Of a stretch of 64,000 bases of DNA, positions 1 to 8,935 are shown piece by piece. The stretch spans positions 1-64,000 of the forward strand of contig CAVYDJ010000004.1 in NCBI GenBank assembly GCA_963767285.1, written 5' to 3'. The stretch is from WHSW01 sp963767285. GTDB lineage: Bacteria > Actinomycetota > Thermoleophilia > Solirubrobacterales > 70-9. A program made the position numbers and the translations under genes. How positions within the stretch are numbered: position 1 is the first letter of the stretch; each line of letters starts with the position of its first letter. The notes under the pieces are model-generated. The model saw only the letters and a list, made by a program, of their open reading frames with translations, ran no database searches and was not told the DNA's origin.

Positions 1-893
1 GGCAAGCCGCCCTCGCTCGCGCGCGGGAGCTCCAAATGGTCTTCAACGACATCGTGCCGCTTCGCGTGCTCCGTGAGATTTAGTTTCGAAGGGCAAACAG
101 GTTGAACTTAGGGTCGTTCATGAAGGGCATCCTCGGGCCAAAAGCGAGAAGGTCCAGCGGCGCTGACCCTTTTCACCGCGATCAACGGGCCCTACGACGA
201 CTTCGCAGACGTTGAAGGCGGCGCGGTCCACTACCGGTATCGGACCGGCTGCCGTCGATCAGCCCGACAACCGGCACTTCGCGAGCCGCCAGAAGGATCT
301 TCAGGCACCGCTCATCTACTTCCGGGGTGTGGGAGACGCCCAGTAAGCGGTGATTGCCCCGTCTTCGTCGTCGAGGACGACCCGGCCAGGGGGCTCGTGG
401 GTTTCACGCGACCGGTCTTCCCTTCCAGAACGTCGAGAGCTAGGGCATCGTCTCGTCTGAGGCTGCTCGCCGGGAGCGGCTGCGCAATGGTCGTTCGCCG
501 CTTGGACCAGGTGCGCTTTCGCCGAGGCGCTCCTGCGCCGCGTACCGCAGCCGGTGCGCGATCTGCTCGCTCAAGGAACGAGATCTTGTCGAGGCCGCGC
601 ACATCATCGGCTGCGCGCGAGAACCGGTGGGGTCGAAGCCGTCGTGAACGGCCTTGCCCTGTGTGCGATCCACCACCGCGCATACGACCGCAATCTCCTC
701 GGCATCGATCCTGGGGGTGTGGTTCATATCGGAGCGCGGCTGCTTAGGGAGATGGACAGGGGGCTGCTCCGGCGGGTCTTCAAGCTTTCCACGGGGCGGC
801 AATTGCTCCAGCCTGGCCGCGAGGAGGCAGACCCGAACCTCAGTCGACTCGAGACCCGCTACGAGCGGTTCATCGAGGCGCTTGCCCTAGATT
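1..893 (+). pseudogene. decayed HNH endonuclease (may be cut by window edge)
   Basis: An HNH nuclease of the kind common in actinobacteria can be pieced together only by changing frame several times. In order: a FSFEG/QVELRVVHEG segment (about 80-150), LTLFTAINGPYDDF and HYRYRTG (about 163-250), VDQPDNRHF to a stop after GDAQ (254-344), PVFVVEDDPARG (361-396), FREALLRAYRSRCAIC then LVEAAHIIG (about 515-600), and VNGLALCAIHHRAYDRNLLG (about 640-705) with a good C-terminal tail to about 890. The catalytic AAHI and IHH motifs and the CAIC knuckle survive, so it was a real nuclease. At least five frame changes and in-frame stops make it non-functional as written. Most changes fit +1 insertions, one a deletion. 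Family membership is recognised from the motif order; whether decay or sequencing error caused the breaks is not decided. Confidence 0.8.
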
Positions 894-1004
894 CAGCCTG
901 GCGAGCCCGTCGTTCTGGGACAAGGCCTACGGCGGGAGGTTCCAGTGGTTTCGTGCCGCCGGTCGCCTGTTGCCGCTCCTGTCCGCTTCGGACCGGACGG
1001 TCCT

Positions 1005-1281
1005 GGACGACGTTTCCTCCATCTCGCTCCAGTTCGACCAAGGCCACCTCGCGTAGCCGCTGCCCCATCGCCGCGCCGCGCGACTTGTATGAACAGCCCA
1101 GCTGGTCGAAGTCACCCTTCGTGCGCTCGTAGTAGTCGGCGATTAGCGCGCCGACATCAGCAGCGCCGCGGCGAAGGCGTTTGCCTCCTGCCCGGTGACC
1201 GGAAAGGTCGCCTTGTCGTCGCCGGCGCCTCGTCCTCGCTGACCGGCGGGCGCCGCGGGGGCCTCCCTTTGCCGCGGCGCT
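1005..1281 (-). pseudogene. C-terminal remnant of ImmA/IrrE-type metallopeptidase
   Basis: Read on the minus strand, 1200-1144 gives VTGQEANAFAAALLMSA. This is the hallmark segment that follows the zinc site in ImmA/IrrE peptidases (EANxFAAxLLMP). After a stop/frame change at about 1144 the next frame reads LIADYYERTKGDFDQLG and AAMGQRLREVALVEL, matching the family's usual helix that ends with an AMxxRL motif. The upstream part, including the HExxH motif, is absent because the oxidase gene ends at 1285. The gene is therefore 5'-truncated as well as frameshifted. Together with the HNH remnant it suggests the left end of the window is a worn-out accessory patch. Confidence 0.6.
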
Positions 1282-1284
1282 GAC

Positions 1285-2811
1285 CTACGGACGGATGCTC
1301 TGGGCGTTGTGGAAGAGGTCGTCGGGGTCGTAGCGGCGCTTGACCGCCGCCAGGCGCCGGTAGTTCTCTCCGTAGTACTGGCGCTTCCAGTCGCGGATCT
1401 CGTGGCTGGGGAAGTTCTGGTAGCTCTCGGGCGGGGTGTGCGGGGCGACGATCTCGATCATCTGCTTGGTCCAGGCGAGCAGGTCTCGTCCGACCGAAGC
1501 GGGCGCGTCGGCGGCCCAGGTCGAGGTGGCCCGCAGCAGCGTCATCACGTCTCGGTGCACGTAGGCGGTCTCGCGCCGGCCGATCCGGTCGACGACGTCG
1601 CCGCCGACCCAGCCGAGTGACCACATCGATCCGGTCGAAGCCTTGGTGCGACTCGGGCAGTCGGCCAGCAGATCGACCAGCTTTGCGTAGACCGCGTCGG
1701 GGAGCGGCGCCTTGGAGTAGCGCGAGATGTCGCCCCACGAGTGCCGCACCTCCTCCTCCGAGGAGAAGATGCGCTGCATGTCCCAGTAGGGCATCGTCGT
1801 GAACTTGGTCGCGGTCGGCGTCGCCGCCGCCAGCAGCGGAGCGACCAGCTCGCGCAGCTCGTGCAGCGGTCCGAGGTACTGCCCGCGCGAGTAGACGCTG
1901 ATCGCCTTGCGCGGTCCCCCCGCGCCGATCGGCTCCGCCTGGGCGAAGGCGATCGCGTTGAGCTCGCTCGGCGCCCGCTCGAGCATCCGGTCGAAGGCCG
2001 CGAGGACGGCGGAGGCGGCGTCGGCTCCCCGCCAGTTGAAGCGGTAGAACGCGACCTTCTTGCGCGGGATCTTCGCGAGCCGGAAGGAGAACGACGAGTT
2101 GATCCCGAAGCTGCCGCCGGCGCCACCGCGACAGGCCCAGAACAGGTCGCGATGGCCGGAGCGGCTGAGCTCGAGCCGCTTCGCCTCGGCCGTGATCAGC
2201 GTCGATCCGATCAGGTGATCGCTCGTCAGCCCCGCCCAGCGGGTGTTGTAGCCGATCCCCCCACCGAGCACCAGCCCGCCGACGCACACCGACGGGCAGG
2301 TTCCCGCCGGGAGCACGAACTCACCGCCGTGCGTTGCCTTGAACACGTCCCGGTTGCTGGCGGCGCCGCCGACGATCGCCGTGCCGTCGCGAGGGTCGAC
2401 GACGACCCGGTTGAGCCGGCTCAGATCGACGACCAGGCCGCTGGTCGTCGAAAAGCCGCCGTAGCTGTGCCCGCTTCCTCGGGCGACGGGCTGGACGTCG
2501 TGTTCGCGAGCCCATTCGACGCAGGTGGCGATGTCGCGCTCGTTCGCACAGCGCGCCACCGCCAGCGGCTTGACGCGATCAAACTGCGCGTTCGCGGGCT
2601 CGCTGGCCGCGGCGTAGGCGTGGTCGCCGGGCAGCAGCAGCGGGCCGCGCAGGCGGCGCCGAAGCTCGCGCAGCGCCCGGTTTCGAACCCTCGCGTGTGG
2701 GGCGCGCTCGTGCAACAACGCGGCGCGGGCCCTTGGCGTGAACGGAAGCCACAGGGCGCCGGAGGCGAGCAGCCCGGTTTGGATCAACTCCCGCCTGGAG
2801 AGGTCGGTCAA
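1285..2811 (-). CDS. Tat-exported FAD-linked oxidase, berberine bridge enzyme type
   Basis: The 508-residue product starts with a Tat signal (TDLSRRELIQTG, then a hydrophobic stretch to about residue 30). It has a PCMH-type FAD domain and the C-terminal BBE segment (QYYGENYRRL...YDPDDLFHNAQSI). His115 in RGSGHSYGG and Cys172 in AGTCPSVCVGG sit at the two flavin attachment sites, so bicovalent FAD is expected. I chose the TTG at 2811 because it puts SRR right at the N-terminus, matching the divergent paralogue at 2917; a frame open to 2949 would bury the signal. Family members oxidise sugars, alkaloids or other alcohols with O2; the substrate is unknown. It probably folds before export and works outside the membrane. 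Confidence 0.88.
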   Translation of the reverse strand: MTDLSRRELIQTGLLASGALWLPFTPRARAALLHERAPHARVRNRALRELRRRLRGPLLLPGDHAYAAASEPANAQFDRVKPLAVARCANERDIATCVEWAREHDVQPVARGSGHSYGGFSTTSGLVVDLSRLNRVVVDPRDGTAIVGGAASNRDVFKATHGGEFVLPAGTCPSVCVGGLVLGGGIGYNTRWAGLTSDHLIGSTLITAEAKRLELSRSGHRDLFWACRGGAGGSFGINSSFSFRLAKIPRKKVAFYRFNWRGADAASAVLAAFDRMLERAPSELNAIAFAQAEPIGAGGPRKAISVYSRGQYLGPLHELRELVAPLLAAATPTATKFTTMPYWDMQRIFSSEEEVRHSWGDISRYSKAPLPDAVYAKLVDLLADCPSRTKASTGSMWSLGWVGGDVVDRIGRRETAYVHRDVMTLLRATSTWAADAPASVGRDLLAWTKQMIEIVAPHTPPESYQNFPSHEIRDWKRQYYGENYRRLAAVKRRYDPDDLFHNAQSIRP

Positions 2812-2904
2812 CTGACGCGGCTGGCGGTCGGGCCCGACGATCCGCCGATCGTATCCGGGAAACGCGCCCGGCCCGGGATCCCCGCGCGCGTCCGCCGTCC
2901 GCTC

Positions 2905-2910
2905 GATAAT
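2905..2910 (+). promoter_or_regulatory. -10-like hexamer GATAAT
   Basis: GATAAT lies exactly 6 nt before the GTG at 2917, the spacing expected when transcription begins at the start codon (leaderless mRNA). There is no Shine-Dalgarno sequence. It supports GTG 2917 as the start. Confidence 0.5.
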
Positions 2911-2916
2911 GCGCCC

Positions 2917-4410
2917 GTGACCGACCTCTCCCGCCGCCAGTTCCTCCACCGCGCGGGCGGCGGGGTGCTCTCCGTGGGGCTGGCGTCGCAGCTCGGCTGG
3001 CTGGCCGGGTGCGGCGGCGGGTCCGGCGACCCCGATTGGGACGGCCTGGCCTCGCAGCTGAAGGGATCGGTCGTGCTTCCGGACCAGCGCGCCTACGCCG
3101 GGGTGGCGTTACCGCTGAACCGCCGCTACGAGGACATCCGCGCCGCCGGGGTCGCGGTGTGCGCGGACGCCGATGACGTCGCGGCGTCGGTTCGCTGGGC
3201 GCGCGACGGCGAGCTGCCGATCGCGGTGCGCTCGGGCGGCCACAACTACGCCGGCTACTGCGCCGGCGAGGGACTGGTGATCGACCTCGGGCGGATGCGG
3301 AAGATCACCTTCGACGACGCCGAGGGGACGATGACGGTCGAGCCGGGGGCGCGCAACACCGACGTCTACAGCGCCATGCAGCCGCACGGGGTGGCGATCT
3401 CGGCCGGGCGCTGTCCGACCGTGGCGATCGGCGGCCTGACGCTCGGGGGCGGGATCGGCTTCAGCTCGCGAAAGCTCGGGCTGACCTGCGACTCGCTGCT
3501 GGGCGCCGAGCTGATCGACGCCGACGGCGAGTCGCTGCGCGCGAGCGACGATCAGAACCCCGACCTGTTCTGGGGCCTGCGCGGCGCCGGCGGCGGCAAC
3601 TTCGCGATCAGCACTCGCTTTCGCTTCCGAACCCACCCGATCAGCGACGTGACCCTGTACGAGATCTCGTGGCCGTGGAAGGACGCGGCGACCGTGAGCG
3701 CCATCCTGCTGGAGCTGTTCGCCGACGCCCCCGACGAGCTCTCGGCCCGCCTCGGCGCCGGCCGCGCCGGCGACCCGGCCAGCGGTGGCAGCGGCCCGCC
3801 CACCTTCAGCGTCCTGGGCCAGTACTTCGGGGCGAAGGCCGAGCTGCTCGAGCTGCTCGACCCGGCGCTGAGCGCCGCCAAGCCGGACAAGAGCACGATC
3901 GAGGAGCTCACCTTCTGGCAGGCGAAGAGCTACCTCTACCACACGGTTCCAGACGGGTTCTGGGGCACCAAGTCGAGCTACCTCGACCGCCCGCTGACGG
4001 GCGACGGGATCGCGACGATGCTGGACCAGATCGAGCGCCTGCCGGGCAGCCACAACCCCGACGGCGGCGGGATCGCGATCTTCGCCTCGGGCGGGGCGAT
4101 CAACCGCGTCGCGGCCGACGCGACCGCCTTCGTTCACCGCGACGACTTCGCGCTGCTGGCGAGCGAGGTCACCTGGAGCGCCGACGACGACGAGTCCACC
4201 GTGCGCGAGAACCTGGACTGGCTCGACGCCTTCGCCGAGGCGATGGGCCCGCACGTCTCGCCGTTCGCCTACCAGAACTTCATCGACCGCACCCAGGCCG
4301 ACTGGGAGCAGGCCTACTACGGCGCCAACCTCGAGCGGCTCAAGCAGGTCAAGAGCGCCTACGACCCCGACGACGTGTTCAGCTTCGAGCAGAGCGTCCC
4401 GCTCGCCTGA
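2917..4410 (+). CDS. Tat lipoprotein FAD-linked oxidase, berberine bridge enzyme type
   Basis: This 497-residue protein begins MTDLSRRQFLHRAG, a Tat signal, and continues to a lipobox LAGC with Cys32, so it should be a lipid-anchored extracellular flavoprotein. The FAD (PCMH) domain shows RSGGHNYAG with His109 and SAGRCPTVAIGG with Cys166, the two residues used for 8-alpha-histidyl and 6-S-cysteinyl FAD. The C-terminus has the BBE signature (YYGANLERL...YDPDDVF). It is divergent from a related oxidase (1285-2811) with 105 bp between them, and both open with TDLSRR, which suggests an old duplication and inversion. Start GTG 2917 is supported by a GATAAT box 6 nt upstream. Substrate unknown. 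Confidence 0.9.
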   Translation: MTDLSRRQFLHRAGGGVLSVGLASQLGWLAGCGGGSGDPDWDGLASQLKGSVVLPDQRAYAGVALPLNRRYEDIRAAGVAVCADADDVAASVRWARDGELPIAVRSGGHNYAGYCAGEGLVIDLGRMRKITFDDAEGTMTVEPGARNTDVYSAMQPHGVAISAGRCPTVAIGGLTLGGGIGFSSRKLGLTCDSLLGAELIDADGESLRASDDQNPDLFWGLRGAGGGNFAISTRFRFRTHPISDVTLYEISWPWKDAATVSAILLELFADAPDELSARLGAGRAGDPASGGSGPPTFSVLGQYFGAKAELLELLDPALSAAKPDKSTIEELTFWQAKSYLYHTVPDGFWGTKSSYLDRPLTGDGIATMLDQIERLPGSHNPDGGGIAIFASGGAINRVAADATAFVHRDDFALLASEVTWSADDDESTVRENLDWLDAFAEAMGPHVSPFAYQNFIDRTQADWEQAYYGANLERLKQVKSAYDPDDVFSFEQSVPLA

Positions 4411-4441
4411 CGGCTGACGGCGCCGCGCTGCGCCGTGTTGG

Positions 4442-4588
4442 GTGCTGTTCACGGCGCAACTGGGCGCGTGGCTGTACGCGTGCATGTGGGACGTGAAGCT
4501 CGGGATGGAGGTCGCGACCGGCCTGCTTCTCGCGTGGCTGTGGTTCATGGCCAACACGAGCAAGAACAACGCGGCCGGCGGCTTCTAG
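4442..4588 (+). CDS. possible 48-residue membrane peptide
   Basis: A short frame starting at GTG 4442 gives a 48-residue peptide with a likely transmembrane helix (MEVATGLLLAWLWFMAN) followed by a polar tail NTSKNNAAGGF. Codons are G/C-ending, as in real genes here. It fills the gap between the oxidase (stop 4410) and the next gene (4620). No Shine-Dalgarno or family match is recognised. It could equally be a chance frame; the helix and the clean stop just before the next promoter are the only support. Confidence 0.3.
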   Translation: MLFTAQLGAWLYACMWDVKLGMEVATGLLLAWLWFMANTSKNNAAGGF

Positions 4589-4607
4589 CCCGCGGGCGTT
4601 TCGCAGA

Positions 4608-4613
4608 GATACT
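4608..4613 (+). promoter_or_regulatory. -10-like hexamer GATACT
   Basis: GATACT stands 6 nt before GTG 4620, the leaderless spacing seen at several other genes in this window. Confidence 0.4.
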
Positions 4614-4619
4614 GTCGCG

Positions 4620-5249
4620 GTGAGCCCGCTTCAGAACCGTGTCGACCCGCTGGGGAACCTGATCGCGGACCCGGCGCGCGGCGCGTGGTTGGGGAATCGA
4701 GGCGGGGCTCTACACGACGAGCACCGGAGGATCCGCCGAACGCACACCAGCCGCCGATGGATCTACTGCCTGCTCGAGTTCAAGGGCCGCCGACGGGCGC
4801 TGATGCAACCCGGGAAGTACACGGAACTGTTCTTTCTCGATGAGCCGACGGCGCTCGCGGCGGGACATCGCCCGTGCGCCGAGTGCCAGCGAAAGCGATT
4901 CAACGAGGTGAGGTCGCTCTGGCCGGGGGGAAACGAAGGTCCCGGTGCACCGCGGGCTGACGAGATCGACCGCATCCTGCACCGAGAGCGAATCGACCGA
5001 GCGCGAGCGAAGGTCACGTACGACACTCGGCTTGACGACCTGCCCGACGGCGCGATGGTGCTTGCTGGCGACGGTGGGGATGAGCGTGTCCCGACTCTGC
5101 TCTGGAACGGGAGACTCCATCGGTGGACTCCGGCCGGCTACCGGGACGATCGACCGGCAACTCCCGCCGAGCACGTGACCGTTCTGACGCCGCGTTCGCT
5201 GGTCGCCGTACTGGCCAGCGGCTTCGAGGTCCAGACCGCGCTGGAGTGA
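4620..5249 (+). CDS. conserved protein with GHRPCAECQRKR motif, function unknown
   Basis: This 209-residue protein belongs to a family of short bacterial proteins that I recognise by pattern: QNRVDPLGNLIADPARGAWL GNRG at the start, a WI-CLLEFKGRRR strand, then YTELFFLDEPTALAAG followed by GHRPCAECQRKRF. The CAEC pair and nearby His could bind a metal. The second half (about 120-209) is a small beta-rich domain (VLAGDGG...LLWNGRLHRWTPAGY). I know no proven function and offer none. Start GTG 4620 fits the -10 box 6 nt upstream. It converges on the NHL-repeat gene with 19 bp between the stops. Confidence 0.75.
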   Translation: MSPLQNRVDPLGNLIADPARGAWLGNRGGALHDEHRRIRRTHTSRRWIYCLLEFKGRRRALMQPGKYTELFFLDEPTALAAGHRPCAECQRKRFNEVRSLWPGGNEGPGAPRADEIDRILHRERIDRARAKVTYDTRLDDLPDGAMVLAGDGGDERVPTLLWNGRLHRWTPAGYRDDRPATPAEHVTVLTPRSLVAVLASGFEVQTALE

Positions 5250-5268
5250 GCGGCCCCTCGCCGAGTCC

Positions 5269-7596
5269 TCAGCGCCGCTTGAGCTTGAAGTTCACCTGCG
5301 GCGCCGCGACCTGACCCGCCTCGTTGGCGGCCGTCGCGAACACCGCCACCTTGCCCTTGCCGCCCTTCTTCAGCAGCTTCTTCGCCTTGCGGAAGCGCTT
5401 GCCCGGCGTCGCCGGCGCCAACTGCGTGTCGGCGGCGGCGCCGGCGTCCAGCGTCTGGCTGACCGGCGCCAGAGCGATCGTGATCTTCTTGCGCTTCTCG
5501 GCGACGCCGACCACGCCAGCCGCGCGCGGCTTGCGCTTGCGCCGCTCGCGCACCACGAGCTGCCCCGACATCTCGACCCCGCACGGCCCCGTCCCGCACG
5601 CCGCGCTCACCACCATCGCCTTGATGCTCTGCTTCGGCGCGGCGGTGAGGGTCAGCTCCGGGGTGCCGACGAATCGCTGCACGCGGTTGTTGAACTGGTC
5701 GAGGACGTAGATGTAGCCGGGTGCGTCGACGGCGATCGAGATCGGCTGGTTGAACTCGCCGGGGCCGGAGCCGGCCGTGCCGTCGCCGCCGCCGGCTCCG
5801 AAGCGGCCGCGGAAGGCGCCGGTCGAGTCGAAGACCTGGATCCGGTTGTTGTCGTGGTCGACGACATAGACGTTTGTCGCCCCGTCGACGGCGACATCGG
5901 ACGGGCGGTCGAGCTCGCCGTCGGCGGTGCCGGGCCGACCCCAGGAGGTGAGCAGGGTGCCGTTCGGGTCGAACTTCTGGATCCGGTCGTTGCCGGTGTC
6001 GGCGACGTAGACGTTGCCGTCGCGGTCGGTCGCGATCCCCTCCGGGAACGCGAACTGCCCGGGCGCCGGTCCGTCCGCGCCCCAGGTGCCCTCGAAGGCT
6101 CCGATCGAACTGAACTTCTGAACCCTCTCGTTGCCCGAGTCCAGCGCGTAGACGCTGCCGCCGTTGCCGACCGCGACGTCGATGAGGTTGTTGAACTGGC
6201 CCGGGGCGACGCCGGGCGCGCCCCAGGCGCCGAGCAGATTGCCGTTCGCGTCGAAGCGCTGGATCCGGTCGTTGCCGGTGTCGGCGACGTAGAGGTGCCC
6301 GTCGGCGGTCGCGGCCAGCCCGCGCGCGCCGTCGAACTGGCCCGGTGATGACCCGGTCGAGCCGAAGCGGTTGACGAGCGTCCCCTGGGGATCGAACTGC
6401 AGGACCCGGTCGCGCAGGTCGCTGACGTAGACGCCGCCCGGGCCGGCGGCGATCGAGAACGGGATCTGCAGCGTGCCCGGGCCGGGGTCGCCGAAGCGCT
6501 GCTGGAAGGCGCCGGCGCCGTTGAAGGTCTGGACGCGCGGCGTGCCGATGTCGGTGACGGCCACCGTGCCCTGGTTCTCGGCCAGGCCGTTGGCCTGCTC
6601 GAACTGGCCGTTGCCGGACCCCGGGGTGCCGAACTCGCTGATGAAGCCGAGGTTCGGGGTCCAGCGCTGGATCCGGTCGTTCTCCTGGTCGACGATGTAG
6701 AGGAACCCGAAGGCGTTGTTGACGTCGAGGCCGTGAGGATCGTTGAGCTCGCCCGGTCCGCTTCCAACGAGGCCCTGCTTGCATGCCGCGACGCAGGTCT
6801 CGGCGGCCTGGCCGCCGCCCGGCTGGACGTCGCGCCCGCCCATGATCTGGAAGGCGCCGGTGTTCTGGTTGAAGCGCGAGATCCGTTCGTTGCCGTCCTC
6901 GGCGACGAACACGGAGCCGAAGCCGACCGCGATGCCGATCGGCGTGCGCAACTCACCCTCCAGGTTCCCGCCCTCGCCCTCCTTGCATCCGGCGGCGCAG
7001 GTCTCGGCTCCGGTGCCGCCGCCGGGGACGACGTCGCGGCCCCACATCAGCTCGAACTGGCCCGTGGAGCTGAAGCGCTGGACGCGATGCTGCTCGGCGG
7101 TGAAGACGTCGCCGGAGACCTGGTCGACGGCGATCGCCTGCAGGAACGAGAACTGGCCCTCGGCCGTCCCGCCGCTGCCGAACGCGCCGAGGAAGTTGCC
7201 GTTCGAGTCGAAGCGCTCGATCTGCACGGTCTGTGGCCCCAGGGTCAGGCTGATGTCCGCCACGTAGACCTCGCCCGTCGCCTCGTTGACGCCGATCCCC
7301 GCCGGGGTGTCGAACTGGCCCGGGCCGGTGCCGAACGAGCCCCAGCTCAGCAGGTGGTTGCCGTTCGCGTCGTACTTGTGGACGCCGGGGGCGAGGATGT
7401 CGACGACGTACATGTTGCCCGCGTTGTCGCGCTCGACGTCGAAGGGCAGGCTCAGCTCGCCGTTCTGCGGATGCCCCCACTCGTTGAGGAACCTGAACTC
7501 GGCCTGCGCCGGCGCGGCGAAGGCGAGCGAGAGCAACGCCGCGACCCCGATCAGTACGGGCCGCGCGCCCGGGCACAAACGTCGCGGAGCCCCCAT
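5269..7596 (-). CDS. secreted NHL-repeat beta-propeller protein
   Basis: The 775-residue product has a Sec signal peptide (hydrophobic residues about 15-32, ending AQAEF). About a dozen NHL-type repeats of roughly 45 residues follow, with cores like NVYVADTGNDRIQKF preceded by GPGQF. These should form one or two beta-propellers. Two near-identical inserts (ETCAAGCKEGEGG, ETCVAACKQGLVG) carry paired cysteines and may be disulfide loops. A final region of about 120 residues (from LTLTAAPKQSIKA) looks like a beta-sandwich with a very basic end. NHL proteins usually bind partners or sugars, or act as lyase/lactonase scaffolds; no catalytic set is visible. It is the downstream neighbour of a secreted lipase, 12 bp away. 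Confidence 0.85.
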   Translation of the reverse strand: MGAPRRLCPGARPVLIGVAALLSLAFAAPAQAEFRFLNEWGHPQNGELSLPFDVERDNAGNMYVVDILAPGVHKYDANGNHLLSWGSFGTGPGQFDTPAGIGVNEATGEVYVADISLTLGPQTVQIERFDSNGNFLGAFGSGGTAEGQFSFLQAIAVDQVSGDVFTAEQHRVQRFSSTGQFELMWGRDVVPGGGTGAETCAAGCKEGEGGNLEGELRTPIGIAVGFGSVFVAEDGNERISRFNQNTGAFQIMGGRDVQPGGGQAAETCVAACKQGLVGSGPGELNDPHGLDVNNAFGFLYIVDQENDRIQRWTPNLGFISEFGTPGSGNGQFEQANGLAENQGTVAVTDIGTPRVQTFNGAGAFQQRFGDPGPGTLQIPFSIAAGPGGVYVSDLRDRVLQFDPQGTLVNRFGSTGSSPGQFDGARGLAATADGHLYVADTGNDRIQRFDANGNLLGAWGAPGVAPGQFNNLIDVAVGNGGSVYALDSGNERVQKFSSIGAFEGTWGADGPAPGQFAFPEGIATDRDGNVYVADTGNDRIQKFDPNGTLLTSWGRPGTADGELDRPSDVAVDGATNVYVVDHDNNRIQVFDSTGAFRGRFGAGGGDGTAGSGPGEFNQPISIAVDAPGYIYVLDQFNNRVQRFVGTPELTLTAAPKQSIKAMVVSAACGTGPCGVEMSGQLVVRERRKRKPRAAGVVGVAEKRKKITIALAPVSQTLDAGAAADTQLAPATPGKRFRKAKKLLKKGGKGKVAVFATAANEAGQVAAPQVNFKLKRR

Positions 7597-7607
7597 TTGG
7601 GGACAGC

Positions 7608-8834
7608 CTACTTCGGCGGCAGCTGCTTCTTCATGAACGCCAGCGCCTCGGCCTCCGCCGCCGAGGTGATCCCGCCGTGGTCGACGCCCTCGTAGGTGGA
7701 GTAGGTGACCTGGTTGCCCAGGTTGACGAGCTCGTCGTTGAGCAGGCCCGTGTAGTACGGGAAGACCGTGTTATCGGCCGTACCCTGGAGGATCAGGATC
7801 GGCGCCTTGGTCTTGATCGCCGGGTTGTTCTCCCGCAGGACGTCGAGCAGGGGGGTGAGGTCGGAGCCGTCGCGCTGAATCTCCGAGGGCGCGATGCCGC
7901 CGTATGAGTCCGGCTTGGTGAGCTGGTCGAGGCAGACCTGGTCGACCGTCGGATACAGCGCCAGCGACGGGTCGGCGAGGATCTGGGCGGGGATGATCTG
8001 CGACGACTGGGTCTCGGCGCCGCGGATGATCATCGCGACGAGCGCGCTCAGCGGGCTCGGCGCGGTCAGCGCCTGGAGCAGGTCGGCCTGGTCGGCGATG
8101 TGCGATGCGGGCGCGTAGGCGACCGTCCCGCGCAGCTTCAGGCCCTTCGAGAACGACTGCGCGTCGGGGCCCGCGGCCCACAGCGCCGCGTGGCCGCCCT
8201 GCGAGTGGCCCGCGATCAGGTACTTCTTGCCGACGTCCGGGTTGAGCTCGCGGGCCGCCCTGACGATGTCGACGACGCTGCGGCCGGCGGGCTGGCCGAT
8301 CAGATACGGGTGGACCTCGTCGGGCGTGCCGAGGCCCAGGTAGTCGGTGCGCACGACCGCGTAGCCGGCCTTGACCCAGTCGGCGACCTGCGGGTCGATG
8401 TAGGTGACGCCGCCCGCCTCGGGGCCGCCGGCGACGATCCGGCTGGGGGCGCAGCTGTCGGCGATCCCGGTCGTCCCGTGGGCGAAGGAGATGACGGGCC
8501 AGCCCTTCTTCGGCGCCTTGCCCTTCGGGACGCTGACCACGCCCGAGACCGCGTCGCCCCTGGCCTGCTCGTTCGCCGTCGTGTAGAGGACCAGCGTGTT
8601 CTTCGCGCCGCCGACCGCCATCAGGCCCTTGGCCTTGCGCTGCCAGATCAGCTGGCCGGGTCCCGCCGGGAGGTCCTTCGGCGCGGTGTAGAACGCGTCG
8701 CCCTTCGGGCCCTTGGGCGGATCGGTCGCGGCGCCTGCGGAGCCGGCGAAGGCCGCTGCGGCGCAGAGCGCGAGCGCGGTGGCGATGGTGATTCGCACGC
8801 GCGGGCGTGCCGAAGTGAGCGAAGTCTGGTGCAA
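7608..8834 (-). CDS. secreted lipase, alpha/beta hydrolase (LIP-type)
   Basis: A 408-residue exported protein with a signal peptide ending near AGSAGAA (about residue 35). The alpha/beta-hydrolase core shows FAHGTTG (oxyanion strand), the nucleophile elbow AGHSQGGHA (Ser), a late GTADNTVFP (candidate Asp) and VDHGGI (His), in the order of the secretory lipase family. It probably cleaves acylglycerols or esters outside the cell. Start is TTG 8834 with GGGAGG 7 nt upstream. It is followed after 11 bp by the NHL protein, so the two may be co-transcribed and act together at the cell surface. Confidence 0.85.
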   Translation of the reverse strand: MHQTSLTSARPRVRITIATALALCAAAAFAGSAGAATDPPKGPKGDAFYTAPKDLPAGPGQLIWQRKAKGLMAVGGAKNTLVLYTTANEQARGDAVSGVVSVPKGKAPKKGWPVISFAHGTTGIADSCAPSRIVAGGPEAGGVTYIDPQVADWVKAGYAVVRTDYLGLGTPDEVHPYLIGQPAGRSVVDIVRAARELNPDVGKKYLIAGHSQGGHAALWAAGPDAQSFSKGLKLRGTVAYAPASHIADQADLLQALTAPSPLSALVAMIIRGAETQSSQIIPAQILADPSLALYPTVDQVCLDQLTKPDSYGGIAPSEIQRDGSDLTPLLDVLRENNPAIKTKAPILILQGTADNTVFPYYTGLLNDELVNLGNQVTYSTYEGVDHGGITSAAEAEALAFMKKQLPPK

Positions 8835-8935
8835 GGGGTCCCTCCCTGTCGTGATTCCTGCCGGGGAAGAGGGTACTCAGGGGCCGAATCGGGGGCGAAT
8901 TCGGGCAGCCGCGTGCCTTATCGTGGCGGTGGAGG

